Shown here: piece after piece, positions 22,658-33,180 of the stretch
Numbering within the stretch: position 1 is the stretch's first letter
Layout of the letters: every line of letters starts with the position of its first letter
NCBI RefSeq assembly: GCF_008831285.2
Contig: NC_045150.1
Span: 15,499,362 to 15,563,361, forward strand
Source: Nymphaea colorata
Taxonomy: Eukaryota; Streptophyta; Magnoliopsida; Nymphaeales; Nymphaeaceae
Direction of reading: 5' to 3'
Length of the DNA stretch: 64,000 nucleotides
Program-made: the position numbers and the translations under genes
The notes under the pieces: generated by a model
The model's database searches: none
Told to the model about the DNA's origin: nothing
Seen by the model: only the letters and a program-made list of their open reading frames with translations

Positions 22658-23126
22658 TGTAAGATCATTTGGTGGGCCGGCATATGTCTATGAGGAATTT
22701 CAGACATTATGGCTATCTTAAGGTAAATATCTGCTTAAGTGATTGTATTTTTGGATATTACGTCATTTTAGATGGTATGAGGTAATTTTAAAATATATAG
22801 ATACCTGTACGCAATTACAGACTCTTTGATTGGTTGAATCTGTAACTGCTCTTAATATAAAATGGTAGTGGTCCCTGGGGTCGTGCGATGGTTGCTTGAA
22901 ATGTTAGTCTCTAGGGTTGTCTCTTCCCCATCTAAGAGAGACCTTACGTGCGCCTCAAAGACCCTGGAAGATCCCACTGCAATCTACTGTCCAGTTCCTC
23001 AGATGGATTCAAGTACGCTTCCGCTTCAGTTTAAGATTTTGTTTCTTCTATGATTTAGCAAGAACATGATCCTGTTTAGGGTATATACATTTGGTTTTGT
23101 ATATGCATGAAGAAGAAACCCCAACA
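22658..23126 (+). repeat. Copia-1 3' LTR
   Basis: Same length (469 bp) and ends as the 5' LTR. It is followed by the second target duplication (23127-23131). Confidence 0.95.
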
Positions 23127-23500
23127 TGATAAGCCTCCTTGGCTCCGCCCTCCTGCACTCTACCATCTTGGTAATCTCTCTCAAACCCACTTGGATTTAG
23201 CGTAACCCTCAGAGATGATGGGCACAAATATCATCAACCTTTCTATGTGCCTAAACAAGTTATCCACACCCTCTCACCCTTCTCCAAATTCACGTTATCT
23301 ATGAAAGCAGAGATGCCCCTTTCTACCAAGGCATCATAAAGATGGCCAATGAATCTTTTGTGGGTGTCGGCCCCGCTAAAACTTAAGAAAACTTCAAATT
23401 CCAGTCCATCATCTCCTTGGGAAGTTTGCGAGGATGCCTCTATTCCATCAGCACCACAACCATGAGAGCAGACGCCCTCCTCCTCGGTAGCTCCCACCAT
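23127..23500 (-). pseudogene. TNL-1 TIR exon, 5' piece (before Copia-1)
   Basis: The likely start is the ATG at 23498-23500 (MVGATEEEGVCSHGCGAD). The TIR domain begins FEVFLSFSGADTHKRFIGHL (canonical F.SFRGEDTR..F; R to S and E to A changes), then DALVERGISAFIDNVNLEKG. After GERV a 2-base insertion near 23261-23265 shifts the frame. A further one-base loss sits at the WCL motif near 23192-23198; across it the ancestral reading would be WCLREI, so the catalytic Glu codon itself survives here. The exon is then cut by Copia-1. Confidence 0.92.
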
Positions 23501-23703
23501 TGCAACCAATTCGGAAATAGATTAGAATGTTCCCAAAGAAACAATGAGAAAGCGTGCCACAACTGATCAGAAAGAGAAAATCGGGTGCGGCCGTCGTCGG
23601 AAGAAAAGGGCAAGGAGAAGGTTTCTTGCTTCCATCGTCGGAAGTGTTCACACTTTAGAGCTGAGGGCTGTGCTCTCAATGAGACGAACGAAGAGTCTAT
23701 CGC

Positions 23704-23710
23704 TTTTATA
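23704..23710 (-). promoter_or_regulatory. Candidate TATA box of TNL-1
   Basis: TATAAAA on the minus strand about 205 bases upstream of the TNL-1 ATG, a plausible distance for a plant gene with a 5' leader of about 170 nt. TNL-0 has lost this region to the LTR fragment. Confidence 0.5.
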
Positions 23711-23719
23711 GATGTGGGT

Positions 23720-24534
23720 GTAGGAAATTATGCCCACGATTGCGTTGGTAAGGCCGTGAAAGAAAAGCAAGAACGAGAGATTCACATTTTTGGTTGAAGC
23801 GCATTTATTCTGCCTTAGCTAAGAAATATGCACCTCACTTACCATTCTGTCCATGGTCTACTCCAAACAAAAGAAGGCCAAACTCCTGTCTGGTCCACCA
23901 GCCTTGACTGGTTCCTGTCCGCTTTCTACCTTTCTTTCTAACGCTGTGGTGAAAAAAAAAAATTGTTTTCTTAGTTAAATATTGTTTTTGTATATATGGC
24001 TGGCGGTGTGCCGACAATGGCGTGCTGATGGCCGGCATGTGAACCAACGGGACTCTTCCTCCCAAACATCACAAGCTGGGGAGAGAAGCGGAGGGATAGA
24101 GCTTTCAGCCTTTCACACTACATCTGATGACTTTGAAAGTTATTGGGTCCCGCAGATGACTTGGAAACATATCACCCCTGGACCCAGCGGAGCCCACCAA
24201 GAATCGTACTAACACTAGGGCCAATGGAATCGACCTAGCCAAGGGAGCCCTCCAACTTCAAGACGGCCCTTGACAGACAGCGGCCAACTCGTCAAAGATG
24301 AGTCTCATCACCGGGAGGCAGAAAGCTGATAAAGCTCTTACACAATATCGGCCGAGACCTTGATTGAATCGGCGGCTATGAATCTGTTTGTTGTGATCTG
24401 ATTCGAAGATATGATCGGATGCTGACTTTTAGAATCCCAATACGCGTCTGAATATTATATGATTATGGTTTATATGTCAGCTTTTAAAAATGTTAACCGC
24501 ATGAAGCGCCGTCTTCTCACCGGAGAAGAATAGA
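23720..24534. other. Region upstream of TNL-1, no gene recognised
   Basis: Mixed-composition sequence with short frames only. It presumably includes the TNL-1 upstream region and then unrelated intergenic DNA. Confidence 0.35.
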
Positions 24535-24639
24535 CGCGTAGACAGTGGCGGTGGCAGGGGGGCCCACCTGGGCCATGGCCCTACCCAGCACATGAAAAAA
24601 AAAATTGCATTTGAAAAGTCGAAAATTTTGAGTTTGGCC

Positions 24640-25150
24640 TGACCGCTCTTTCTCCCTAGCCCTACCCTCCTCTCGCGCCCTCTCTCTGGCCCTACCCTCT
24701 CTCTTGCGCCCTCTCTCACTCTGGCCCTAACCTCTGGCTCTCTCTCGTTCCCTCTCTCTCTGGCCCTACCCTCTGTCTCTCTCCTGCGCCCTCTCTCTCG
24801 CGCTCCCTACCCTCTGGCTCTCTATCACGCCCTCTCTCTCTGGCCCTACCCTCTCTCTCGCGCCCTCTCTCTCTCTACCCTCGCCAGCCCCACTCTCTCT
24901 CTCGCGCCCTCTCTCTTTGGCCCCGCCCAATCTCTCGCTCGTTCCCTCCATCTCTGGCCCACAGCGCAAGCCAGAGCCAGCCCCCGCGCCGGCCTCCCTC
25001 TCTGGTTCTGGTCCACACGCAGGCCATTTCCGGCCCCACCCTCTCCCTCGCTCGCTCCCTGCCCTGGCCCGCAGCACAGGCAATCCGCAATCACCGGCTC
25101 CGCCCTCTCTCTTGTGCCCTCTCTCTCGCTCGCTCCCTCCCTCTCTTGCC
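24640..25150. repeat. CT-rich degenerate minisatellite inside the hAT-like element
   Basis: Repeats of ctctctctggccctaccct and ctctcgcgccctctc. The long frames that it opens on the minus strand (Arg/Glu/Gly-rich) are artefacts of repetition. Confidence 0.8.
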
Positions 25151-26980
25151 CACAGCACAGGGAGTAAGCAGATCTGGGTAATGCCTTGTTTTTTCCTAGT
25201 ATTGCTAGTTTTTGCTTTTTATTTCCTTCCTCTCTGAAGCAGCTTTCTTTTTTTCCTGATACATACTGTAATACTAATACATCTTGTCTTAAAGATGTAA
25301 GACACGAGTTGCTGCTCAGGAGTCAAGAGGACTTAGTATGCTTAGAAATAATAAAAAAAGTATTTTTTTTTAGTGGTATTACATGATCAAGAACTCCACA
25401 CTGAGCCATCACCTCCACTGGACCACTGCAGATAGGATCATTCTGCAGTGCCATGAACCTTCTCCTGCTAGTCGGTAGGCTTAATTGGTTCATTCTGAAT
25501 GCACTTCTCCTGCTAGTCGGTTGGTTAACTTCAAAGAAGTTAGATTAATTTTTAGGTATCTTAGCTTGCTGCTTCATATCTGGGGCAGAATGGTTGAGTA
25601 ATCGTTGGAAATTTGCAGTATATACAATTAAGATATGTTGGGTTCACTTTGCCTTTCAGTTTTGTTTCCAAACCCCTTTTGTTATATTGCTCAAACTTGT
25701 GGAGTAATTGTTAAGATTAAGAGGAATAGATTTTGAAGCTTATTGTCTTGTCAAGTTGGCTTGTTTCATAGAACTGTATGCAATCATCATAGCAGGACAG
25801 ATGGGTTCTTATAGTACTTGAATCAAGATCAGTTGTTTTTGTTAGACTTCTGTTTTTCTAAACGTCAAGGTATGTAACACTGCCTAAGTAAATTGGAGCT
25901 GGTTTGAAACTTTTATGCATTTGCTATCTGTGTGTCAATAAAGGCAACCTCAAATTCCACTTGAATCTTAGTGAAAACTGAATTGCAAGCAAACCGTTAA
26001 ACCATATTCTCTGCAAACATCACAAGAAAATAGCTTAATGTTGCATTTGATGCCCCATAAACCAGTTGAATAATGCATGGTTGAACCTCTCAGTTTGGTT
26101 AAACATATTGAGGTTCCCTTCAGATTTGTTGTTTGAGCTTTGCTTGCCACATGAGCTTCAGCCAAATTTATGTTTTCAGCAGCAGTATTTCCAGGCATAC
26201 AAATGCTTGTTACGATCTTTAGGACATCTTATGACTCTGCAAGAAAACTTTTATGTTCTAGGAATGAAGAACGATTAAAGAGATATACTGGATTGTATTC
26301 TTTTACTAGATAAGGCTGAAATACTAACATAGTTGATAGCCTGTTTGTAATGAAGAAAATTACTGATAAATTCATATTCTTCGCTGTTACTGTAGAATGC
26401 AATCTTACATGCTAGATCTGATCAGGACTTTGGTCCCTTTAGTTTTTGATATGTTTCGAGTTTGATTACTTCGACATGTTTAAATCTTGCTGTCTATTTT
26501 AAATTTTAGGTTTTTCGTGTTAACTTATTGAGAAGATGATGAAAAATATTGAAAGTTATTTAAAAAAAAAAAGTTATTGATCAGGAGGGACAAAACCAAG
26601 GGGAATAAAAGCAGACGCAAAAACTGATTGTGGTACATAGAAAGAATACAAAACTGCTTTTTTTAGGTAAGTAACATTTACTTTTTGGGTTTTGAAGTTT
26701 ATATATGTATTTGTTTCCTCTATTTTGAGTTGTTGTTATATTTTGAGTTGTGATATTTGTATGTCCATCTTATGCTCAGTGCTCACACTTACGCCACTGT
26801 AATAGAAATAGAGCACCTTATCTGTTTAGGACAGATCGCACTTCGTGCTAATGACACAAGCAATTATTAAATGTGCCGTAGGACAGGTCGCGCTTCACGT
26901 TCATGACATGAGCAATTATATACGACATATGTTCACTTCTACTATACTGTGGTTTGCAAATATTATCTAAAGTGTGTGAA

Positions 26981-26981
<1 letters not shown>

Positions 26982-27049
<68 letters not shown>

Positions 27050-27075
27050 ACATATATATATATATATATATATTA
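26982..27075. repeat. (CT)n(TA)n microsatellite
   Basis: About 20 nt of CT followed by about 70 nt of TA, interrupted by 'gtatac'. Confidence 0.95.
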
Positions 27076-27137
27076 TAGTTCGTTGGACCGTTTGGCCCGC
27101 CCCTGAAAAAATTCCTAGCTCCGCCCCTGCGCATAGA

Positions 27138-28900
27138 GACCCTCGCGCTGGACGGACGCGGCTACTCAGATTGAAAAGGTAATGGCCTCTAGTGCTGCTA
27201 CTTTGTCTGGTAGTGCTTGGGAAAAGCATTCCCAAAGAAAAAGAGCTGCTTTGACAAAACATTTTCTTCTGAAATCTGCTTTTTTTTGTGTGTGTGTGTG
27301 TGTGTGAAAATGGTGTGCCACGGGTGACGGCGTCTCATGTCTGCGAATTTTAGTTCTGAAAGGCCAACTATTACCTCCATTTGTGGAGTTCATCATGTTT
27401 AATCTCTGTTTTTTCAACTTAAGGGTTTGATGTAGCAGGTTGCGCCAATATCAGGTAAAAAATGTAGTTGCTGGTTTGATTTCTCACAGGCCGTTCTACC
27501 ATCTTGAGTTACGGATTGGTAGGTGTCAGATCAGTTGAGTAAAGGATAAAAGCCAGACTTAAAAGTGTTTTAAACAAAATATGAACTCTGATGTGTTTAT
27601 CACTTTAGCAAGGACATTCTACTCATTTTAACAAGACCAGATGATTGATTTATTACCTGGACTTGCCGATAACTAAATGAATGTTAAGGAAAAGTTTGTT
27701 TATATAACTAGATGCTATAACAATATTGCATATTGTCCATTTTCAAAACAATAGATAAGAAGACTTCATTGTGACAAATATCTCGTAAATTCGAAAATAT
27801 AACGAATATTACACTAGAATCATGTCTATCGAAAAAAACCATGAAAAAGACACATCTTTTATAAAAAATGTTAAATAAAAAAGCACATTAAATACATGTA
27901 TTTAACGAGTATTAACACGTATGCATAGTGGAGTTGGGCGAGTATTAACACGTACGCATAGTGGAGTTGGGCCAGTTAGCTACACCTTCATTGCATCTGC
28001 CTTGCATGTCTCCGAATTGGTGCCAAGTTGCACCACATTAATCTTCCATAAGGGGCCGTTTGATGGCCTGAAAATGTGGAATTGGAAATATATTTTTCTT
28101 GAAAAAAATGAATCGAAAAAATCTTTCCGATTCCAATTTTGGTGTGTGTGTGATGACTGAGAAATATATTTCCAGAAATATATTTCTATGTTTGATGAAA
28201 AAGAATTATATTTCTAGATTTCCAAAAAATTAATTCTTAGTTTGATAATAAGGAAACATTTTTCCAGATTTACAAAAATTATAGATAAATGATCACACCA
28301 ACCTTTGCTTATTTGGAAATTTCCAGATTGTAGGAAATTTCCTCCTCCGTTGCTTATTTGGAATATTTAAATTCAGTTGTGCTATGCAGTTCGAACATGT
28401 TAAATCAGTTTCAGATTAAGTTGATTTGCAGTAAATTTACAGTTTGGTCTTAATATCTAGAATTATTTATGCATCGTCTGAGTGCTCTGCAGAAATCGAT
28501 CCATCTCCATGTTCAATCTTGTCACTCTAAAAAGAATAGCTGTCATGAATATGCTAACTATTCATACTAAAATTTGTCTGGCACAAAAATGAGAGGGGAC
28601 TTTACATATTTCCACCCCAAGAGTTGATGACAAGAGTTGCAATAGATGTCAGCAACAGTATGTAAACCAGTAAGCATTAGTTTATCTTCTAAAATCCCAA
28701 CTGTAACATTAACACTGCAGTGTACAAGGGGAATGCAGTTAGTAAGTCAACATCTGATTTCAGCATTCTAGCGTAGGTCAATCACAAAGATGCTCCATCC
28801 TTTACAAATCTGAAGCCAACTAAGAATGCACACTATACAATACAGAAAGTTATCATAGAACGGAAAGAAAACACGTAACACATATACTAAAACCATTTCA
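27138..28900. other. Intergenic, no gene recognised
   Basis: Contains a (GT)n tract at about 27288-27306 and a 33-bp tandem pair (27906-27971). GGGGCCGTTTGATGGCC at 28052, preceded by TAA, looks like the end of a Tourist-type MITE. No partner end was found. Confidence 0.4.
27906..27971. repeat. 33-bp tandem duplication
   Basis: 27906-27938 and 27939-27971 differ at one base (acgtatgc versus acgtacgc). Confidence 0.9.
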
Positions 28901-28909
28901 GCAACACAA

Positions 28910-29195
28910 TCACTTTTCACAAATCCCACCTATGCATTCTAGTTGTGTTAATTCATCAAGAACATCATTGTGGACATATATATTGCCAGCCCTTGGGAAC
29001 ATTCTGTTTAGAAGCCTTCTCTAGGTTCCCATTCGAGGAACAAATCCATGCCGTATCATCTCTCTTAGAACCAGGAGCAGAACCTTCTGATATCATTCGG
29101 TACAAGTACACTTTTGCATCAAGAGACTTCTTCATATTCAACAGACCATATAGCACATCTGTAAAAGAACTTAAGCAAGATGAGAACTTAAGCAA
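28910..29195 (-). pseudogene. PPR-like gene 3'-end fragment
   Basis: The minus strand reads DVLYGLLNMKKSLDAKVYLY, RMISEGSAPGS, SSNGNLEKAS. This has the spacing of a pentatricopeptide helix pair (L..L...K..DA...Y..MI..G..P), and SNGNLEKAS looks like the next repeat. PPR proteins bind organelle RNA. The frame then breaks, and in another frame DVLDELTQLEC runs to a TGA at 28910-28912, which could be the old C terminus. Copia-2 sequence starts right upstream. The assignment rests on pattern only. Confidence 0.45.
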
Positions 29196-29213
29196 GATAA
29201 GATGAAACTCTAA

Positions 29214-29820
29214 CTAGGTAGTAATCAAATTAGAGCAACTATAACCATGCAACGATGGAGTGGCCGATGGTCTCCAAACATCAATAAAAATTAAATCAAG
29301 TGGAGCATCAATCTTATGTTGCGTTTGAGCAAAAGGAAGAGCATGACTTTTCCCTCTTTGACATGCATCACATATCTTATTATAAGCCCTACTATCAATA
29401 GGTAAAGCAAATTTCTTCAAAACATGTATCACAATTCTAAAATCAGGATGTCCCATTCGATTATGCCAATGATCAACTGAGACCTGCTCTCCAACAAATG
29501 CTGTTTTCTGACGAGTTGCATATTGGTATAACTTTAGCTGATATAAGCCTCCTTTATTTGTTCCCTGCAGAAGTTTCTCCCCTGTTGTATGATTTTTAAC
29601 ATAACAACAATTTGCGTCAAATTCAAACACAACATCATTGTCACGAGCAAATTTATGCACAGACAGTAGATTTTTAAAAATACTAGGAATATGCAACACG
29701 CTATTTATGAGAAATTTTGAATTTGAACTATAGAGAGAAGCATTACCAACATTCTTGATTTGCAGACCAGTACCATTTCCAACTCTCAATTGATCCTTCC
29801 CTTAATACTCTGAGTGAACA
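29214..29820 (-). pseudogene. Copia-2 protease tail, pre-integrase and integrase start
   Basis: Reads VGNGTGLQIKNVGNASL and LHIPSIFKNLLSVHKFARDN (the protease-to-linker region of Copia pol), then HNRMGHPDFRIV (pre-integrase H..LGHP), then ICDACQRGKSHALPF (the HHCC zinc-binding C..C). LIFIDVW matches the first catalytic Asp region of the integrase (HSDVWGP). The frame ends soon after, so the integrase core is lost. Confidence 0.85.
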
Positions 29821-29835
29821 AAAAGTTTATTCAGA

Positions 29836-30590
29836 TCAGCAGTTAGCGCCGGTGTCTAGATACCAAAAACTATCATCTGCTTGAGGTGTAATTTTCATGT
29901 GATACGCTTCTGGGAACAATGACTCCTTTTGAAATTTATATAATTTACAATGTAGTGCACCATGTCCTGATTTCCTGCAAGCTTGACATACAGTTTGACA
30001 TTGAGAAGCAAGATGTCCACGGTTACCACAAGTGTGACAGTTGACAACTTTATCCTGAGAGCGATGTCCTGGATGCCTTGTTTGCTGGCTCAGGTTTTCC
30101 ACGATAGTGGTGATTCTTGAAGTTTTGTTGTCGATGTACTAGGGTCAACACAAGTGCGCAAGGAGACTTTTAGGGTGCCATATTCCTCTACGGGAAGGCC
30201 AGAAAGAATGTTCATAACCAAATCTTCTTCATCGACTCGTTTGGAGTCCATAGCTAATTGGTGAGCTATGTCTTTGGCTTTGTGAAAATAGGTTGTTATG
30301 GATTCAGTTCCTTCCTTCAGGTTTTGCAGGGAAGATTTTAATTGCGGCACTTTTGCTCTTGACTGAGCCGCGTATATACGCTTTATGGTGGTCCAGGCCT
30401 TGTATGATGAATCAAGGCCTACAACCTGACTGTGCACGACTTCACTAAGAGATGAAATAATCCAACTTAGTAAAAGTTGGTCACCTCGGTGCCATTCCAG
30501 AAAAGTAGGATTTAAAACAGTCCCTTTGCCATCCTCACTAGGCAATAACTGATTTGGCCATTTGAACGACCCATCAATATATCTCATCAT
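29836..30590 (-). pseudogene. Copia-2 gag with two zinc knuckles
   Basis: 30590-30090 encodes a UBN2/retrotransposon-gag core: FLEWHRGDQLLLSWIISSLS, AWTTIKRIYAAQSRAKV, LQNLKEGTESITTYFHKAKD and LVMNILSGLPVEY-like. A shift near 30100 leads to knuckles CHTCGNRGHLASQC and CQACRKSGHGALHC, then FWYLDTGANC, the protease active site (D-T/S-GA). Gag packages the element RNA. Two adjacent CCHC knuckles are uncommon in Copia. The shift and a later stop make it non-functional. Confidence 0.85.
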
Positions 30591-31156
30591 ATTTTAACTT
30601 TTGAGCATAGGAATAAACTGAGATTTCCAAAGTAAATAGTTGTCGGAGGACAGTTTTATAGATAGGAAATGCTCGAGACTTATTGGAGTAGGAATGATGG
30701 AAGAGTTAGACCTGAAATTGGCAGATTCATGACGTCTGAACCAGAATTTGGTGGTGCTGCAGGCAAACTATAAGAGTTGTTGTTTGGTGATTGTGATGAC
30801 ATAGTGCACGTCCAACTTTGTGGTGAAAAGGGCTTCGGTGGAACCAACATGGAGGAAGACGGCAAACAGAAATATAGGCTCTGTTTTGCTTCAGACGTTG
30901 TTCAGGACTGCCCGACTCGCAGAATTAAAAAAAAAAATCAATGCCAGCTCCGATTCTAATGAAAATTGGACAGTAATGCGTTATTCTTGTGAGGAGTGGA
31001 CGCCCCAACTTTCAGCTTCAACCGATCACTAGGGTTGAAACGTGCGAGGGATTTGGCCCACTATTTGCTGCGATATCTTGTTCTTCATAGGTGCTTCTCT
31101 GTTTTGCAGCACCTTGATCTCCTTCAATCTATATAGCTCAAGTTCATCAACCTGAA

Positions 31157-31168
31157 GCTCTGATACCA
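31157..31168 (-). other. Copia-2 primer-binding site
   Basis: TGGTATCAGAGC on the minus strand, directly after the putative 5' LTR. Confidence 0.85.
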
Positions 31169-31178
31169 TAGTAAACCT

Positions 31179-31500
31179 TAAGCTAGAGAGAGGAGAAAGG
31201 AATTGACAACATTTTAACGTGGTTCGGCTTGTTAGTCTACATCTACAAAGGGAAAGATATCTCACTTGTTAATTTTCACAAGATGAGAGATTTCATTTAT
31301 ATTCAATTCATTTGTTCATCAATCCCATATATCTTGGGATTAGATTGATTTACAAGATCTTGCAGTTTTTCCTTTTCTGAGGTGGTTGTCATTCTAGAAT
31401 CATCATTACCATAATTTCTTCTAGCTAAAATCTTGGATCTGATTTTGTTGGCCTGGATGTGTTTTCATCTAGCGTAATCTCCTCCAATGTTACTTCCTTC
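31179..31500 (-). repeat. Copia-2 5' LTR candidate
   Basis: Minus-strand sequence before the primer site contains a TATA-like gaatataaatg and a leader ending ctctctctagcttaag, typical of a Copia LTR. The TG start could not be fixed, since no 3' LTR remains for comparison. Confidence 0.4.
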
Positions 31501-31728
31501 AGCGATACTCTTGGAGCTGCTGATCATATCATGATCTAGTTTATCAAAGCCCTACCCTTCCTTCTTCATATGACAAACATAGTTTACCCAATCTCACATG
31601 GTGGCATGCCTTAGATATTTCCATACCTTCCCATAAAAATTTTCACACATACTTTCGAGCTTCTTACATGTACTACGATAAAAACAAACTGACAAGCCCC
31701 AATATGCTGGTACTGTAGATATCACATG

Positions 31729-31971
31729 TGTTGACGGCTTTGGTTGTTTCGGGTCTGGGTCTGGACCCGATCCGCTTTGTAATGTTGTGGGTTTTATTTA
31801 TACCCTAGTAATCAATCTTTTCATGGTTAATGAAAATCTAAAAGAGAGAGAGTGTCTGGTTGCTAGTGGGCACCAGTCATTCTCACCCGTGGTTTTGTCC
31901 CTCTAGTTGAGGGGTTTTCCACGTTACATCTGTATCTGTTCATTGTTCTACTGGCTTTTTCTGTTTCAACA
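31729..31971 (+). repeat. Copia-3 5' LTR
   Basis: TGTTGACGGC...TTCAACA, immediately followed by the primer-binding site. It contains a 'gttttatttataccct' TATA-like stretch. Confidence 0.8.
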
Positions 31972-31984
31972 TGGTATCAAAGCC
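31972..31984 (+). other. Copia-3 primer-binding site (variant)
   Basis: TGGTATCAAAGCC, one change from the usual TGGTATCAGAGC. Confidence 0.8.
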
Positions 31985-32339
31985 GAATCTCTGAAAAGAG
32001 GGATTTTTTGGCCCGACGAGTTGCTGTGAAGTTTCGTCTCTCTCCGCCGCGTTCCCTGCTTCCTGCCGTCACCCTTTGCCTTTCTCTCGTACACCATCGA
32101 CCATCGCTCGGACACCCGTCGTCTGCCTGATCTCGGCCTTGCTGCTCCAACATTGCCCCTGCTGCTCCAATGTTGTCGCCCGACGTCATCGCCCCTGCTG
32201 CAGTGGCAAGTCTCGCCATTGTTTCCTGCGATGTCGCCTCCCATCTCCTGTCTCCCATCTTCCTCCACCGTGTCTCTGTAGATGCTCCTGTCATCGCCTC
32301 TCCCTGCATCGTCTGCTACCTGCATCGCCTTGTAGAGGA

Positions 32340-33180
32340 TATTTAGCACAATATGAAGAAGGTTTCACAATATTACACACGATATATTATGTCTGCAAAA
32401 CCTTCAGTATTCAATGATGGAGAAAATGAGTCTCTTCCTTGTTAAGATATGTCAGACATTGAGACATTACATGCTTTCCTATAAAAGCAAGGCGGTATCA
32501 AGATTAAATCCTCTCAAATATATCATACATCAGCCATTTCTCATAGGAAAATTTGACAAATGGTAGGTACTCCTCATGATGTATGACTTAGAGTCCATTT
32601 TTCAAAAGCCCATCAAGAGACAAGCATTGATTGATCAGTTAGTAGACTTTCCATTGGTTGAATAGCTGAAGACCAATGATGACTTCCTTAATGAACAAGT
32701 TTTATACATTGAAACCACTCAGCCATAGACAATGTTTTTTGACCACTCCAAGGACAAGGATGGAATAGGTGTTGGGATTCTCCCAATTACTCATGAAAAG
32801 GAGATGATCCCTTATTATCTCAGGTCGGAATTCATATCCACTCACAACATTGCTAAATATGAAGCATTGAAACATGGACTCAGAATATTGCTCAGTTTCA
32901 ACATCGAAAATGTTCATGCTTATGTTGACTCTCTACTAATCGTGAACCAAGTCAATGAAAAATGGAAGGTAAAAGATGCAAAATTGACATCCCACTAGGA
33001 AGTCACTCGAGCCGTGGTGCAACAATTACAAAGGAATTCGAGCTATTTCATTCCAAAAAGGAATTTAATCAATTTGCAGGCATCTTGTCAGCCTAGGATC
33101 CATCATCACTTTCAAGAAAAATGAGTCAAGTAGAGTTTTAATGGTTGAAGACTGAGTCAACCAGCATACCACCCTCTAAA
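32340..33180 (+). mobile_element. Ty3-gypsy RT-RNase H fragment inside Copia-3
   Basis: Frames read EKMSLFLVKICQTLRHYMLS, SRLNPLKYIIHQPFLIGKF, then FFDHSKDKDGIGVGI, SEFISTHNIAKYEALKHGLR and VDSLLIVNQVNEKWKVKD. This is the end of the gypsy RT, the connection, and an RNase H with DG(S)..G.G, NN.AEYEAL and DS.L...Q blocks, as in the additional RNase H of Tat-like elements. Several stops are present. It occupies the position of the Copia gag, so it was inserted by a nested event or recombination and gag was lost. Confidence 0.85.

Larger units (their letters stand above)
17516..23126 (+). mobile_element. Copia-1: complete Ty1-copia LTR retrotransposon, decayed coding
   Basis: A 5611-bp element with two 469-bp LTRs (TG...CA), primer-binding site, polypurine tract and a perfect 5-bp target duplication tgata at 17511-17515 and 23127-23131. 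It is inserted on the plus strand in the TIR exon of TNL-1. Order inside is remnant gag zinc knuckle, protease, a large integrase deletion, reverse transcriptase, RNase H; protease-integrase-RT is the Ty1-copia order. By hand count the LTRs differ at about 35 of 469 sites, mostly transitions, so the insertion is not recent. Multiple stops mean it is non-autonomous now. The 5' leader (18100-18740) is unusually GC-rich. Confidence 0.95.
12906..23500 (-). pseudogene. TNL-1: TIR-NB-ARC-LRR-post-LRR gene disrupted by Copia-1
   Basis: This is the only locus here that keeps every TNL exon class, in minus-strand order: TIR (23500-23127 continued at 17515-17337), NB-ARC (17009-15827), LRR (15136-14241) and post-LRR domain (13570-12906). 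Splice sites are canonical: acceptor cattgtag before NB-ARC, donor AAAG/GTAAGT after it, acceptor cctag/GGAACAAAG before LRR, donor AAG/GTAACT after it, and acceptor taccag/GAGGCC before the last exon. TNL proteins act as cytosolic or nuclear immune receptors. This copy cannot make one. It has the Copia insertion, a +2 and a -1 shift in TIR, a TGA at the end of NB-ARC, a +2 shift in LRR and a -1 shift in the last exon. Confidence 0.92.
24543..27129. mobile_element. hAT-like non-autonomous DNA transposon, 2.6 kb
   Basis: The left end is CAGTGGCGGTGGCAGG and the right end is CCTAGCTCCGCCCCTG, whose complement is CAGGGGCGGAGCTAGG, so the ends are imperfect inverted repeats of the CAGTGGCGGAGC type. 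Flanking 8-bp duplications are cgcgtaga (24535-24542) and cgcataga (27130-27137), with one mismatch; 8 bp is the hAT hallmark. Inside are a CT-rich minisatellite (about 24640-25150), AT-rich sequence and a (CT)n(TA)n microsatellite. I see no transposase. Confidence 0.75.
29214..31178 (-). mobile_element. Copia-2: partial Ty1-copia element (gag-protease-integrase)
   Basis: The minus-strand order is primer site (31157-31168), leader, gag, zinc knuckles, protease, pre-integrase, start of integrase core. It stops abruptly near 29214 without RT, RNase H or 3' LTR. Compared with Copia-1 and Copia-3 its gag is well preserved, and it belongs to a different Copia lineage by gag sequence. Confidence 0.88.

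Noticed and set aside
24477-25158. Long Arg/Glu/Gly-rich minus-strand frames
   Set aside because: They come from the CT-rich minisatellite inside the hAT-like element; composition is fully explained by the repeat and no domain is seen.
26949-27262. Frames with poly(Ile-Tyr)
   Set aside because: Translation of the (TA)n microsatellite.
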